DNA of 64,000 nt from Azolla caroliniana (lineage: Eukaryota; Polypodiophyta): contig JBHGNT010000008.1 of NCBI GenBank assembly GCA_043228905.1, positions 15,872,001 through 15,936,000 on the forward strand. The letters are read 5' to 3'. Within the stretch, counting starts at the first letter, position 1; each line of letters starts with the position of its first letter. The notes beneath the pieces were generated by a model. The model saw only the letters and a program-made list of their open reading frames with translations, did no database searches and was not told where the DNA came from. Made by a program: the position numbers and the translations under genes. This document shows positions 23,022-34,332 of the stretch, one piece after another.

Positions 23022-24442
23022 TCCACCCCCACCAAACCGCACATCCACTGATATGTGCCAAGAAAGGGGAAGAGGTGAGATTTTCGGCAATGGTGATCAA
23101 CCAAGTTCCTTCACGTCCTCGTTGAGCTTGCCCAACTTACTTTTCCCCTTCGAGCATGCCCATCCTTTCTATACGAACCACCGTAGCCTCTTGATCCACC
23201 GTGTCTACCGCATGTCCTCGAACCATCGGCCCCATCCGATCCACCATATCCGGCATTTGTACCTTCCTCCCCATTTGATTGTTGTGTACCTCCCGAACGA
23301 TGTTGTCGATCTGATCGTTCTTCCTTTGTCCTCCACACATGACCTCCGGTTGGACTCCCGACTAGTCCGACTACATGTCGGATACCATCCCTCGTGCACC
23401 TCGTATTTCCCTCCTTCGAACCGACCGTCTCTTCGTCCCAAGTACCTCGGCGTGCCATCTCCCTTCATTCCGCGTTTGCCTTCCGAAGGCTCTACACGTA
23501 CATCGACGTAGACCTCCTTCAAATATGTGCCCGTCTCTAGGGCTTTACGTGACCGAATTGCACACTTCTCGTTTCGCCCTTCCTTGGGTACCGTCGATCC
23601 ATCATCCTTGTTGACGTTCTCCATAGCCTCCGTAATCGTTGTCTCCTCCTGAAGAACACTTCTCGAATCTGCTTGGCCCGCCAACTCCTCGCCGCCACCA
23701 CCCTCCGTCTCTTTGGTCTTATATCGATCCGCAATCGCCGAAGTCTCAAGAGTAGGTGTGGAGGGCTCTTCTTGTTCTCGGTCTTCCTCCGAGTCATAGT
23801 TGTCGTGCCCGCTTGGCCTCCTCCTCGTGCTCACCGGCTTGAAACGGGTGTTGTGGGTTGTTTGCCTCGATCATCAGTTAGGCAGGCTTAGCCCTTGTCC
23901 GGGTCGGTCTTAGCCGATTGGTTTTCAGCTCCATTAACCTTCTTCCGCATTCGCATTCGGCCAAATCGAGCTCGACCGAACAATTTTGGCCGAATCAACT
24001 CCCTTTCAAGTTGGACCCGGTCGATCAGATCCCGTTTGGTTCTTCTTTCGTTCAGGCTTGAATACTTGCAGGATTGTCTTCCATTTGAGTCAGATTACCG
24101 GCCGGAACGGTTCCCGACTCTCCTTTCCTTGCCGCATCCAGCCTCTTCATTGATCTTCACCACTATTTTCCCTTCGTCCTCCTCGTCCACCTCCTTCTTT
24201 ACGTGCGTGTTAGCCTCGGGCCACCTCCCATCTCTCCGGTCTTATGTTGGTAATTGGGCACAACAACCGAAGTCTCTGAAATCGGTGTTGAGGGATCTCG
24301 TCTTCGTTCGCTATCAATTACCTTGTTATCCTTGCCGTCGCAACTTGTCCATAACCACCTCCGTTCGGATGCCATTGTCCATGGCTATGTCGTCCTCGAT
24401 TATGCTTGCATCATCTTCGTTCGATGTTTTGGGTAAACGCGT
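23022..24442 (-). pseudogene. Gypsy E internal region, gag-like hydrophilic protein
   Basis: The minus strand has a 209-codon open stretch (23834-23205) rich in Glu, Lys, Arg and Gly, starting MSTRRRPSGHD, with no domain I recognise. The last 100 bp before the polypurine tract match the corresponding part of gypsy K (TTGATCACC, then TTCTTGGCAC). No RT, RNase H or integrase is present between this and the LTR. It may be a non-autonomous or deleted gypsy derivative. Function not assigned. Confidence 0.45.
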
Positions 24443-25032
24443 TGTCGTGATGATTTTCGGCTACGGTGTGAAACCGAGTGAGATGAATAAACCAAGGATG
24501 TGCAACATTGCACATACACTTAGCAAATAAGCCTAAGGCCAAGTGGCACTTGAGTTCATACAAAGGGGTGCAAGCAAGGTTTGAACCTTGCACCTCTAAG
24601 ATACAAGATGTTTGCCTTACCACTAGGACAACTATCATATAGTGTAGATTTTATGTATTTCCTTTTCATATACGAATTATAGACGAAACAACCATAGAAA
24701 ACCATGGTTCTAAACCCATGGATTGTGCATGTCATAAGCAAAACCGTGTCCCCAAAACCATGGTTGTAATGCATGAAGAGAGCTATAAAAACCCTAGTGG
24801 AGCTTGTGTAAAGGGGGGCTCAATATGTGATATCACCAACACCACTATCGTCTTTATCTTCTTCATATTTTTTCTACTTCTCAAGTGTACAATCTTTCTT
24901 CTTCTCAAGTGAAAAAATTTCATCCAATCTTACATTGATCGTCATCTCTTTGATAATTCCATGAACGTCCTCCCTAGTCCAAGACCCCGGTGGTCGTTCG
25001 AGTAGCACACGCACACGCGAATCTTCGCGACA
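24443..25032 (+). repeat. Gypsy LTR in opposite orientation (solo or truncated)
   Basis: Runs from TGTCGTGATGATTTTCGG to TTCGCGACA (590 bp), with a TATA box (CTATAAAAAC, about 24785). It shares its start and the palindrome ATGTGCAACATTGCACAT (24498-24515) with the gypsy E LTR but is inverted relative to it. No polypurine tract precedes it, no primer site follows, and no target duplication is evident. Confidence 0.6.
24575..24635 (-). repeat. tRNA-like (SINE-type) Pol III promoter within LTR
   Basis: On the minus strand, TCCTAGTGGTAAGGC resembles an A box and, about 30 bases on, GGTTCAAACC (24587-24578) is a perfect B box core. This is the layout of a tRNA-derived SINE head. A similar unit sits in the gypsy K LTR at 44748-44806. 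Confidence 0.5.
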
Positions 25033-26511
25033 ACATCTTGAAACATCCGTCCACTCTCGAAGGGGTGTTCGTAAATCCATAGTATAGGCCCTGTCCTTCT
25101 TGCTTAGGTAGGCGTCTTCCTCCCCATCCTCTGATCCTTTCGAGCCCGACTCCATAATAGACCCTTCATCGGCTTTGAGCTTTGTCTTCAAGATCTCGTA
25201 CAGAGGGAACCTCTTGATGATTTGGAGTTGGCAGAGTGGTCATTGCCTTGGTTTTCTTCGTTTGTTTGTTGAGTCACCAGTTTGGCCCGGTGGGTCGGTC
25301 CTACGACATCTCTGTCGATTTCGAAGGGAACCTTTTTGCCAATTTTTGGCTGGATTAGGTTGGAGAGTATTGAGTCTTCATTGAAGACTACATCACTGTT
25401 TCCGGATCAATTTCCGGTTCTCCGGATCCCATAGCCGATAGCCGAATTCCCCATCGGTTCCATAACAGAGAAACATGCAGTTTGTTGCATGGGGCGTCAA
25501 CTTGGTCCTTCTCTCCCTCAAGATGAATGCATAGACTTCGTATCCGAATATACGGAGCTTGTCGTAGGTCGGATATTTTCTTGACCATAGTGCTTGGGGC
25601 ACTTCGATCATGATTGCTTTCCATAGCGATAGATTTATTAGATAAATATTTGTCTGCAATGCTTCGGCTTGAAATTCTAGCTTTATTACGGAGTGCTGGA
25701 GTATTACCGTCACCCTCTCTTGGATTGTTCGGTTGATTCGTTCCACCACGCCATTTTGCATGGGTGTGTAAGGAACAGTATTTTGGTGTCGGATCCCTTT
25801 GTTAGACATGTATTTCTTGACGGCTCGGGAGGTGTATTCTCCTCCATTGTCGGATTGGAGTGTCTTCATTCTGTATCCTGACCAATTCTCCACTTCGGTT
25901 ATCCATCGAGTAAAACCCTTGAGCGCGTCGTCTTTCGACCTCATTGAGTAGGCCCAAACCTTTCGTGTACAATCATCTACGAATGTGATGAAGTGTTGGG
26001 TGCGTCCTAGTGATCGCTCGGGCATAGGCCCATATATATTTGTATGTACGAGCTCTAGGGGTTGTTGTACTATCTCGTAATGGAGAGTGTACGGACTTCA
26101 GGTCAGTTTCCCGTAACGACAATGCTCGCAGAAGTCGGTCTTTGCTTGGAACTTCTAGATGTAGCCGACGCCATTAGCCGGTCCAGTCCGGCTTGAGACA
26201 TATGGCCGAGTCGGCCATGCCATAAGTTCGAGTCCCGCGACTCGGCTATGTCCACGACCCCTTCTAGACTGATCACCATCAGTGGGTACAAGTTATTGTA
26301 CTTTTATCCGTTCCCGATCTTCAGATTTCCTTAGCTGATCATCCATGATGACTCATTTAGAGTTGTTCTATACTTGTCTTCGGTTAACATGCCGATGGAG
26401 ACCGAACTTGGTGCAAGGTGATAATATTGCCGTTTGGCAATTGGATGGGGACCTCTCTGATCCCTGCGAGTGCACAGTCCTACCCGTTGCCTAGTCGGAC
26501 TATGCCGCTGG
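25033..26511 (-). pseudogene. Copia B integrase region
   Basis: Reading leftward: a GNG-x-DCALAG protease-end motif near 26485, GAG-pre-integrase (LWHGRLGHMSQAG near 26215), integrase with FITFVDDCTRKVWAY (about 25985), SDNGGEY (about 25850) and QNGVVERINRTI (about 25750), so the second Asp and the Glu of the catalytic triad are present. The C-terminal box FGYRLWDPENRKL ends near 25400, followed by a polar linker that decays before the gypsy LTR at 25032. RT and RNase H are absent. The 5' side joins the LTR at 26512 without a primer site or gag. Confidence 0.75.
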
Positions 26512-26760
26512 CGCAGTAAGATGTGTACAAAAAACAACACAAATATGGAACAAGAAGAAAAGGAAGAAAGGTAGACGATAGACACAGTTTGAGCTTCAAT
26601 GGAAGTTCTTTGTTATTCTCTACTCTGTAACTCTTACACTCCGAGAATCAAGATTATTGTTGTTATAGTGTTAGGGTTGAGCTTATATACTTAAGTCCTA
26701 GCAAGAGGATGTGTTCACACTAAAGATACAAGTGGTAGGAGTTGGCCTTTTATGCCAACA
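26512..26760 (-). repeat. 5' LTR of copia B
   Basis: 249 bp, the same length as the copy at 14825-15073. Its minus-strand end reads TACTGCG rather than TACTACA. What follows is protease-region coding DNA instead of a primer-binding site, so the leader, gag and most of protease were deleted. Confidence 0.7.
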
Positions 26761-27400
26761 CAAGGAATGTATTTTCGGACCTCAGAGTGTCCACCCTCCT
26801 GATGAGAAGCCAGCACAGATGTTGTCTTCATCTAATGTCACCCTGAGATCAATGGACTTGAGAGCTCAAGTACATGTCGGACATTGTGTTGTACTAATGT
26901 AGAGCCACCTAGGAGGTAGAGCTCTATAGTGCTGATTCCAATTTGGCACAATGTTGCAAGTTTCCGACTCTGATTGAGTTAGAATGTTGTGCATAGTGCC
27001 GAAATTGGGATCTATGAGGGGTCACATGATAGGATGCGCCTGAATCTAGGAGCCATGTGCTCGATTCCTCATATGTAAGAAAAACTTCTGATTCGACTGA
27101 GTTTTCAATGGATCGTATATTAGGGTCATTCGTCAGTCCTTCGGTCGATGAGCCGATGTAGTTGACCTCCTCCTGCCCGTTGTTGATCTGCCAACCCAAG
27201 ATTGGTTTCATTGGTTTCCCATTCTGCACCCCTTTCAATTGGTCTCGGAGCGCTTCCCTTGTTAGGTACCCCCAATTGATCATCTCCCCTTCATACATGG
27301 CTATGATGAATCATGCCCGTTGCTTGGGCATACAATAAAACTAGGGACTGATGAATACCACTTCCAAGAAAAACTTGGCGACTTCTTGAAATAATTCATC
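26761..27400 (-). pseudogene. Copia C gag end and protease
   Basis: The minus strand reads through a decayed knuckle region and linker (INWGYLTREALRDQL near 27280) and the aspartic protease motif WLLDSGASYHVTPH (about 27050). Then comes VRHVLELSSPLIS, and the frame ends at 26761 in a segment that resumes in frame at 14824, beyond copia B. Stops are present. Confidence 0.65.
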
Positions 27401-28130
27401 GACGTCGCCCTAAGTTTTATATGCTTTGGCCGATGGTGAATAATCGGCGAAGTATGAATTTAGGACCTCAATTTTTAGAGGATCCATGCCATCAAACCCT
27501 TCATGTTTTAGATTAAAAAATCGGCGTACCTGTTTATTCGTGATGTTGGCCACATCGATTTGCTTAATGATTTCAGAAGCTCGTGGGTGGGGTTCTACAT
27601 CTGCGAGACTGAGATAACCTTGCAAACTGTTGTTTTTCAACCATTGGCGAAGTCGGTCGGATACAGGAATCGGCATATTTTCATCTTCTGTTACTTCGGA
27701 GTTGGTGTTACTGTTGTCTGTGTTGGTCGGAGAATAGTGAAAGCGTTGCTCTGGTTGTCGGTTGCGGAAGGAGGAAGCTTAAGAATGTTGTTTGATCGCT
27801 CTGTGCGCTCTGTTCGCTTGAAATTTTTTGTGTTGTTGTGAGGCACAGAATATAGAGGAAGGGTTTTTGGTGAAAAGTTGGGCCATTTTTCGAGGAATTT
27901 AATGAGTGACAATATGCTATTAATGGCAGTGACAATTCAAATATAGTAATAATAGCTTTTAATAACCACCACTCGTAATGAATACTAAATGATTTGTTGG
28001 AATGTCCATTTATAGTCTGAAAAGGATAGTGCAAGAAGTCATCATAATAAGAATCATTTTTCGGTTATATCTTTGCCAAGTTTTTTTATTTTTTTCGTTT
28101 ATGCTTTTTATAATTTTGTCCCTCGCCACC
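27401..28130 (-). pseudogene. 5' part of an unassigned retroelement (promoter and gag-like ORF)
   Basis: An open stretch at 27676-27410 starts MPIPVSDRLRQWLKN and is helical and charged, without motifs I recognise. On the minus strand, upstream of it, a TATA-like CTATAAATGG lies near 28018-28009. This order (TATA, leader, small acidic ORF) resembles the 5' end of a retroelement. It could be the gag of gypsy B or of copia C. Confidence 0.3.
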
Positions 28131-30449
28131 TCACTGTGTGGTCAGCAGACTGTCGGCGTCGACTCTGACTGTGAATGGATTTTTCGGCATCGGTCCAGGA
28201 TACGGTTTAAGTCAAAATCCATTCACCCATTTCGGTATTATTTCGCCAGCTAATGTGCCTACTTGATACGTACCATTCTTATTGTTGACAATCCAAAATG
28301 GGCCTGTCTATTGCAATCTGAGTTTACCCGGCATCAAACCCATCTTTGTTTGAAATACTAAGACTGACTTGCCGACTTCAAACATCTTTTCCTTTTGTTG
28401 TCGGTGTCAGTTGACAAATGCCTTGGTTTGCCTTTGCTTTTGCTGTAATGCACACATGGCTCGGAACCGACTTTCTTCCAATACTAACAGTTGCTCCTTC
28501 TGCACTCGTTTTGACTACTCTTCATCCAATCTTTTTGTGATCTGAACCGTTAGTGTCGGAATTTGGAACTTGATTGGCATTACTACTTCCAGTCCGAATG
28601 CCATTCCAAATGGAGTCGATTTGATAACCGTCTTGTAGGAAGTATGGTATGCCCACAAAGCACTATGGAGCTTCTGATCCCAGTTTGTTCTACTCTCATT
28701 AACTATTTTTCTCAGAATCATTTGTAGTGTCTTATTTGTCAATTCGGCCAACCCATTGGCTTGAGGGTACTACGCAATACTCTTTTTATGCAGTATTGCA
28801 TAGTAAGTGGATAATCCATGGACAATTCTATTTATAAAATGAGTACCTTGATCACTTACCAGTTCTATTGGGCACCCATAATGACACCATATGTATTCAT
28901 AGAGAAATTTTGTTGTGGATGCCGTTGTGTTATCTCGAAGCGCCTTGGCTTCAACCTACTTGGTACAATGGTCGGTGGTGACAATAATGTATCAATTCCC
29001 GGTTCTTGTAACTGTCGGTTTGAATGGTTTTACAAAGTCGAGTCCCCATTTCTGGAATGGCTCGAAGGGTAATACTGGTTGATGTGGCATCCTATCCCTT
29101 TCTGTGGGTTGGCCGATTTGTTGACATAAATCACATTGTCAATAGTACTCAACTGCATCCTTTTAGGTAGTCGGCCACCATAGACCGCTATTCCAAATTT
29201 TTCTTGCCATTGTTACCGCAACATAATGTTCATCGGCAATACCGCAATGAGCCTCGTGCAAAACTGCTTGTTTTTTGAATTGTCGAACTGCACGCCGCCA
29301 TATGTCATCTGCTCCTTTATGGTATAACGTGTCATTCAGTAGACAGAAGTTCTGACTTCGAACTACTAGCCTTTTTCTTTCATCTAGTGACATTCCTTCT
29401 GGTGGCAGTCTGGTACTAAGAAAAATTGTCATTTCTGTGATCCATAAATCGGCCTTTTCATCATCCATTTTTGTGGATGCCACTTTGTCGACTTGGAAGA
29501 GTTGAGCGTCAGGAAAATCATCCTTTACTCCTGTACCTGACTCTAGCCAACTTAGATAGTCAACGACTGCATGCTATACCCCGTGGTCGGTGGATTATGT
29601 TGAATTCAAACTCATGCAATAGTAATGTCCATCGGGCCGGTTTTCCTGTTAGCTCTTGTTTTGACACTAAGTATAACAATGTCGAATGATCAACATGAAA
29701 TGTGAATTTGAGGCCCAATAGGTAATGACGGAAGCCTCGCGTTCCGTTGTCGAATAGTTGCATTCCACCGTTCATAGCTTCCGACTCGCGTAATAAACTA
29801 GTCTCTACCAATTTGACTCCGTCAGTTGCATTAAGGAATTGCCGATTGCTACACTGGATGCATCAACGAAGACATGAAACTCTTTCTCCCAATTGGGAGG
29901 TTGTACAACGGGCACCTTAGGGAGCATCTTCTTAAGACAATAGTATGCATCTTGCTCGACTATCGTCCATTGAAAAGGATGTTTCCACATCGGCTAAATA
30001 CCGAATCGTCCAACAATGCCATCTTATTTGGCCCAAAAATCTACTTAGAGCTTTGGCATTAGCCAGCGCCGACACCTCCATAAGTGCTCTTACTTTGTCG
30101 GGATCAATTGCAAAGCCTTCTCGATTGAGAATATGGCCAAGTAACGTACCACTCGTTACTCTGAATGCACATTTAGCAGGATTGAGACTCAAGCGTCCAT
30201 GTCAACACCTTTCTAGACACAATCGAAGATGTTCCAGATGATCGGTTTTTCTGCCATAGATTGCAAAATTGTAATTGGAGCTATTTTTAAGCCGAACATC
30301 ATGATGATTGCTACAAATACTCCCCATTCGGTGACAAATGTTGTATTTTCCTTATCCATTGGGTGCATCCGAACCCGATTATAACCACTAAATCCATCCA
30401 GAAAGCTATAAATTTCGTGGTTGGCTACTGCATCCAAAACTCCATCCGT
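28131..30449 (-). pseudogene. Gypsy B pol, downstream part (RT palm to integrase)
   Basis: Reading leftward: RT (YSFLDGFSGYNRVRMHP near 30400, GLKIAP near 30280), thumb (GHILNREGFAIDPDKV near 30120), RNase H (HYLLGLKFTFHVDHSTLLYL near 29690), integrase HHCC region (HEAHCGIADEHY near 29240) and core (ALWAYHTSYKTVIKSTPFGM near 28640). It is Ty3/gypsy in domain order. Many stops and frameshifts. The frame continues upstream at 39203, on the far side of gypsy A. Confidence 0.8.
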
Positions 30450-31636
30450 TGTCGTGTGGTTTTACACACACGATATGAAAAATAGTAAAATAATTATTTA
30501 AGATTAGCTTAATGTATTCATATGGGAAGATAGATGTCTTCAAGAGCTTCATAATGTATTTTACTACGCATGAAATAAATAAACAAGTATAAAGTTATGT
30601 GAGTGTGAAGTTTGAAGAAAAAAAGGAAGAAAAGACAAAACTGTGAGATATCCCACATAGATAGGACAACATTGGAACCCATGATATATAACGGAAACCA
30701 AAACATATTCATTCTATCAATGTGTGGAGCACAGAATGTTCAAGGTGACTTGGGCTACATTGTGTGGTGTGGACGCTTCGGGTGTACGCGCGTGCGCAAG
30801 TTTTGGGCGTATGCGTGCAAGGTTTGGGTGGATGTTTCGGACGGATATGCACATGGCGCAATTGGGACGCGTGTGTGCGGATGCATACACGACACGGTCG
30901 GGATGCACACAATTGGGATGTGTACACGACGCAATTGGGACACGTGTGTGTGCGTGTGTGCGGATGCGTACACGACGCGGTTGGGATGCGTGTGTGTGCG
31001 TGTGTGCGGATACATACACGACGCGGTCGGGACGCACACAATTGGGATGTGTACACGACGCAATTGGGACGTGTGTGTGTGCGTGTGTGCGGATGCGTAC
31101 ATGGTGTGGTGCGCGTACACGATGCGGTTGGGATGCGCGTGTGTGCGGATGCATACATGACGCAATTGGGATGCGTGTGTGTGCGTGTGTGCAGATGCAT
31201 AAACGACGCATGCGTAGATGCGTACATTGCGTAGTCGGAAACTTTTGCGCGCGGACGTGTCTACGGTTCGGTTACGACGCATGTACGGATTGCGCACGGG
31301 CTAAACTTTATGGATGATTGGGTCATTTGGCCGAATTATACGGATGGTCGCATTTCAAGAATAATCTCTCTTATTCATATCGAACCCCTCCTTACATGGC
31401 TGTTGGCTCCTTTCTTTAAAAGATTTATCTCTTATTTTCATCTCCAACCCATTGTAACAAGATTCTTGAATTATAAAAGAATCTATTTTCTTATGCAATA
31501 AACTAACGTTTTCTCTCATCTACTCGTCTTATATGTGAATTTTGTTTGTGTTGTACGTGTTGCACTAAATCCTTCTAGTCTAGAACCCCGGCGGTTCCGC
31601 CTCGCGATCCGCACATAGTGACGGATTTTCACGACA
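30450..31636 (+). repeat. 5' LTR of gypsy A
   Basis: 1187 bp. The U3 has a conserved block GAGATATCCCACATAGATAGG (30643-30663) followed by a TATA box (GATATATAACGG, about 30684). A GC-rich repeat region (30790-31300) and a pyrimidine-rich U5 end TTTTCACGACA follow. Confidence 0.85.
30790..31300. repeat. GT/CpG-rich tandem repeats in gypsy A 5' LTR
   Basis: Imperfect copies of GTGTGTGCGGATGCGTACACGACGCG with CAATTGGGA spacers. Both strands are open over long stretches only because of the skewed composition. The unit differs from the 59-bp unit in the 3' LTR. Confidence 0.75.
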
Positions 31637-31642
31637 TAATTA

Positions 31643-31656
31643 AGTGGTGAACCCGA
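31643..31656 (+). other. Primer-binding site of gypsy A
   Basis: TGGTGAACCCGACG shortly after the LTR end fits a tRNA 3' end that finishes in CCA. I cannot name the tRNA with confidence. Confidence 0.5.
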
Positions 31657-31690
31657 CGTTAAAGAGGCGGTAGGGAGGATATCAAGTGCA

Positions 31691-33145
31691 ATGATGGCTG
31701 CCACAAGTGGAACTCAAGGAGAGGAATTAATGAAAGGCATGGTGTTCGTAGTGGAATACATGTTGAAGGTGAGAGATCGAGAAGCTTTAATCGACAAAGC
31801 TGTTGATCGTATGGTCGAGATAGTTGGATGATTTGGTGGCAAGAACATCATGGATTTTCTTGCTACTTATCGGAAGGAGATGCAACAAAGGGATGTCAAT
31901 GATCTCAAACAAATTTCTAGCTTCAAACGTGTGGTGGAACCAGGGATCCGCGAGCGCGTCATGGAGATCCAAAACGAGCATGCAACTTGGGTGGAGTTCG
32001 AAAAGGCGCTTCTTGTTGAATACATGCTTGAAGACGCATCACGGATGACTCGACATATGCCAATGTCTTGGATCGAGAAGAAAGGGAAGAATATGTGTGC
32101 GTTTGGAGTATATGTCGAGTTCGACCAGAAGTATAACCGACTTCCGAGTGTTGATCAACGAGTTCTCGATGGAGATAAAGTGCTACTATTCCTGAAGGGA
32201 GTGGATACGAAAGATCAACGTGAATTGGGTAACTTTTTGGAGAATGAAACACAACCAAATGGCTTGGTAGCGGATTGGGCGGCGGTGAAGAAGGCTTGTA
32301 GTCGTCTTGATAAGCATCAACAATGGCAAGAGGAAACTGATATGGAGAATCCACAATCGTGGAGGAGGAAGGCACCTCTGACAATCGAGTCTAACAAGCC
32401 GATCAACAATTTCGACAAGAAAGCGATGGAGGAATCTATAATTGAGGAGCTCTCCAAGAAGTTTGAAGTGGTATCGCTGGCCAACTTAGGTCAACACGGG
32501 CCGAAGGGAAAAGAAGCGTATAGATGTGTGTGGTGTGACAGCTTCGATCACTCGCGAAGGGAGTGCACTGATTTGCGAGACGCAATTCGCAAGAATGTCG
32601 TCTATTTGGATGGCAACATGATCCACTTGAGCGAGACCTGGAAGCCACTACGAGTGAACCTCGGAAGAGGTGGGCTGAAAAACATCGTGGAAGAGGAAGA
32701 TGCAAGGCATGTGGAAGCCATGCACTATGCCACATCGGCGGGAATACGAGTCAGAATAGAGAATCTAAAGACGATCAAGCCGGGAGCTAGGTTTTGGCCA
32801 ACGGTATTTGAGTGTGAAAAGAAAGGAAAAATAGATTTGGAGGATCTAAAACATGCTAATCGGAATGTGCGACGAGTTACCGGATGGTCGGATCCAGTCG
32901 ACGATAACACAAGCTTTGTGGAGGTTGTGTGTGACAACTATGAAGCTCTTGTTAAAGAGAAGACGAAAAGAACCGGTGAAGAAGATGGCACATCAAAGCG
33001 TCACAATACGAGGAATGCAGGGAAAGAAGGACAAGCCCAACCTACGCCACGAAAAGAGATAGGAGAAACAAGCATGAAGCTCAGTGGATCGAGCCAACCT
33101 TCTCGGATGGAAGTCGATGAATCTGTGAAGAAAGGAAAAGAATGA
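31691..33145 (+). pseudogene. Gypsy A gag
   Basis: The frame starts at ATG 31691 (MMAATSGTQGEE), is interrupted by TGA at 31829-31831, then stays open to TGA 33143-33145. The capsid-type region covers about 31850-32330. A CCHC knuckle (C-VW-C-x4-H-x4-C) lies near 32526-32567. The following 190 residues are a polar linker. The second TGA separates gag from protease in the same frame; an Arg codon turned to TGA is likelier than a programmed stop, because other TGAs recur throughout pol. Confidence 0.8.
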
Positions 33146-33877
33146 GCGGTGCCGAATTACAAGCTAAGGTCGGACATAGAACAAACAACCGACTTGCGGA
33201 AGGTCCTTGAGGAGAAGGTTTTAGACAGTCATGTCAACCTTACTTTGAGAGAGCTACTTGGGATCGCTAAGAAGGAGTTCCACGATACTATCGGGGACTT
33301 GATTAAGCAGAAGCGGCAACAATTGGATGAAGAAGAGGTGAAAACAAGTGCCATAACCATGGCAAGATCGGAAGAGGAGGAGGAAGAAGAAGTGATGGCG
33401 GACAACCATTACTCTCTGCCTCATTGGGCAAGAGCGACAACGGAGATGCTGGTGAAGATTGGAGAGAAGAAAGAGACCGTGGTAGCCTTGATTGACCATG
33501 GTTCGGAGATCAACCTCATGTTGACCGAATTCTACAAGAAAGGAAGATGGTCGATCAACACAAACCACGGATGGAAGATACAAGCGGCAACGAAGGCCAT
33601 GGAAGACCTGTACGGAGCTTGTCCCAATGTTAAAGTCACGATCGGAGATGTGGAGATGGATCAACACTTCTTCGTGCAAGACTCAGCTTCACATCCCCTC
33701 ATCCTTGGAAAACCATATATCACATTGTCCCGGATGGAGACTAAGGTGTCCGATAATGGAGCGGCCTTCGCACGAGTCAAGAGCCTTGACAATCAAAGAT
33801 CTGTTCAATTCCTTACGGTGCGAGCTAATCACGAAAGGAACCAAGATAGCCTTGGAGACGAATCCTCAGATTTTTAG
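33146..33877 (+). pseudogene. Gypsy A aspartic protease region
   Basis: Same frame as gag, open to TAG 33875-33877. The retropepsin motif reads ALIDHGSEINLM (about 33487-33522), with DHG instead of the commoner DSG or DTG, and the flap/C-terminal region LILGKPYI follows near 33700. It processes the polyprotein in an active element. Confidence 0.75.
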
Positions 33878-34332
33878 AGCAGACTATTGAAGTGTGGGGC
33901 ACAAATAGTCCGAGCAATCATAAGTCCCCACAAGGAAGCAAAATAAGTGGATTGCAAGGAGAAGCAACATGTGTGACACTTAGTGGCGTATGTAAACTAA
34001 CACTACTCAACAAGAAGGACAAGCGTCAGATACAAGACTTCGAGAAGATGCTGAAAGAAGAAAGCATAATCGAAGAAGAAGAATTCGTGTCTCATATTCT
34101 AGAGGAAGCCTCATTTAACGACACCATCGGCGAAATCGAGGAAGTCGTGGACTTGAGCTACCCTCATGATCAAAATGTGATTTCGGTTAACTCCGTCAAC
34201 ATGTACGCTATCATCGATGAATATCATTGAGGCATCTTGATGGAGGAAACTGAAGTCAACACAAAATATAAAACGGTGGATAAGAAGATCAAGCCAGTTG
34301 CAGTTCCACTACTGGAAGATAGCTAATAGAAG
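33878..34332 (+). pseudogene. Gypsy A protease-RT linker
   Basis: An open stretch 33892-34230 in another frame from the protease, Glu-rich (KEESIIEEEEF), ends in TGA; TAA-TAG at 34324-34329 precedes RT. No domain recognised. At least one indel separates it from the protease frame. Confidence 0.5.

Noticed and set aside
22729-23511. 260-codon plus-strand frame after copia D
   Set aside because: It crosses the copia D LTR, the target duplication and the gypsy E LTR, so it cannot be a gene; it is antisense to the gypsy E internal region.
30612-31317. Overlapping open frames of 150-200 codons on both strands of the gypsy A 5' LTR
   Set aside because: Same cause: a GT/CpG-rich repeat with few stops in any frame.
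33143-33145. Programmed stop readthrough between gag and protease in gypsy A
   Set aside because: The in-frame TGA fits the pattern, but six similar TGAs occur elsewhere in the same frame, so decay is the simpler explanation.
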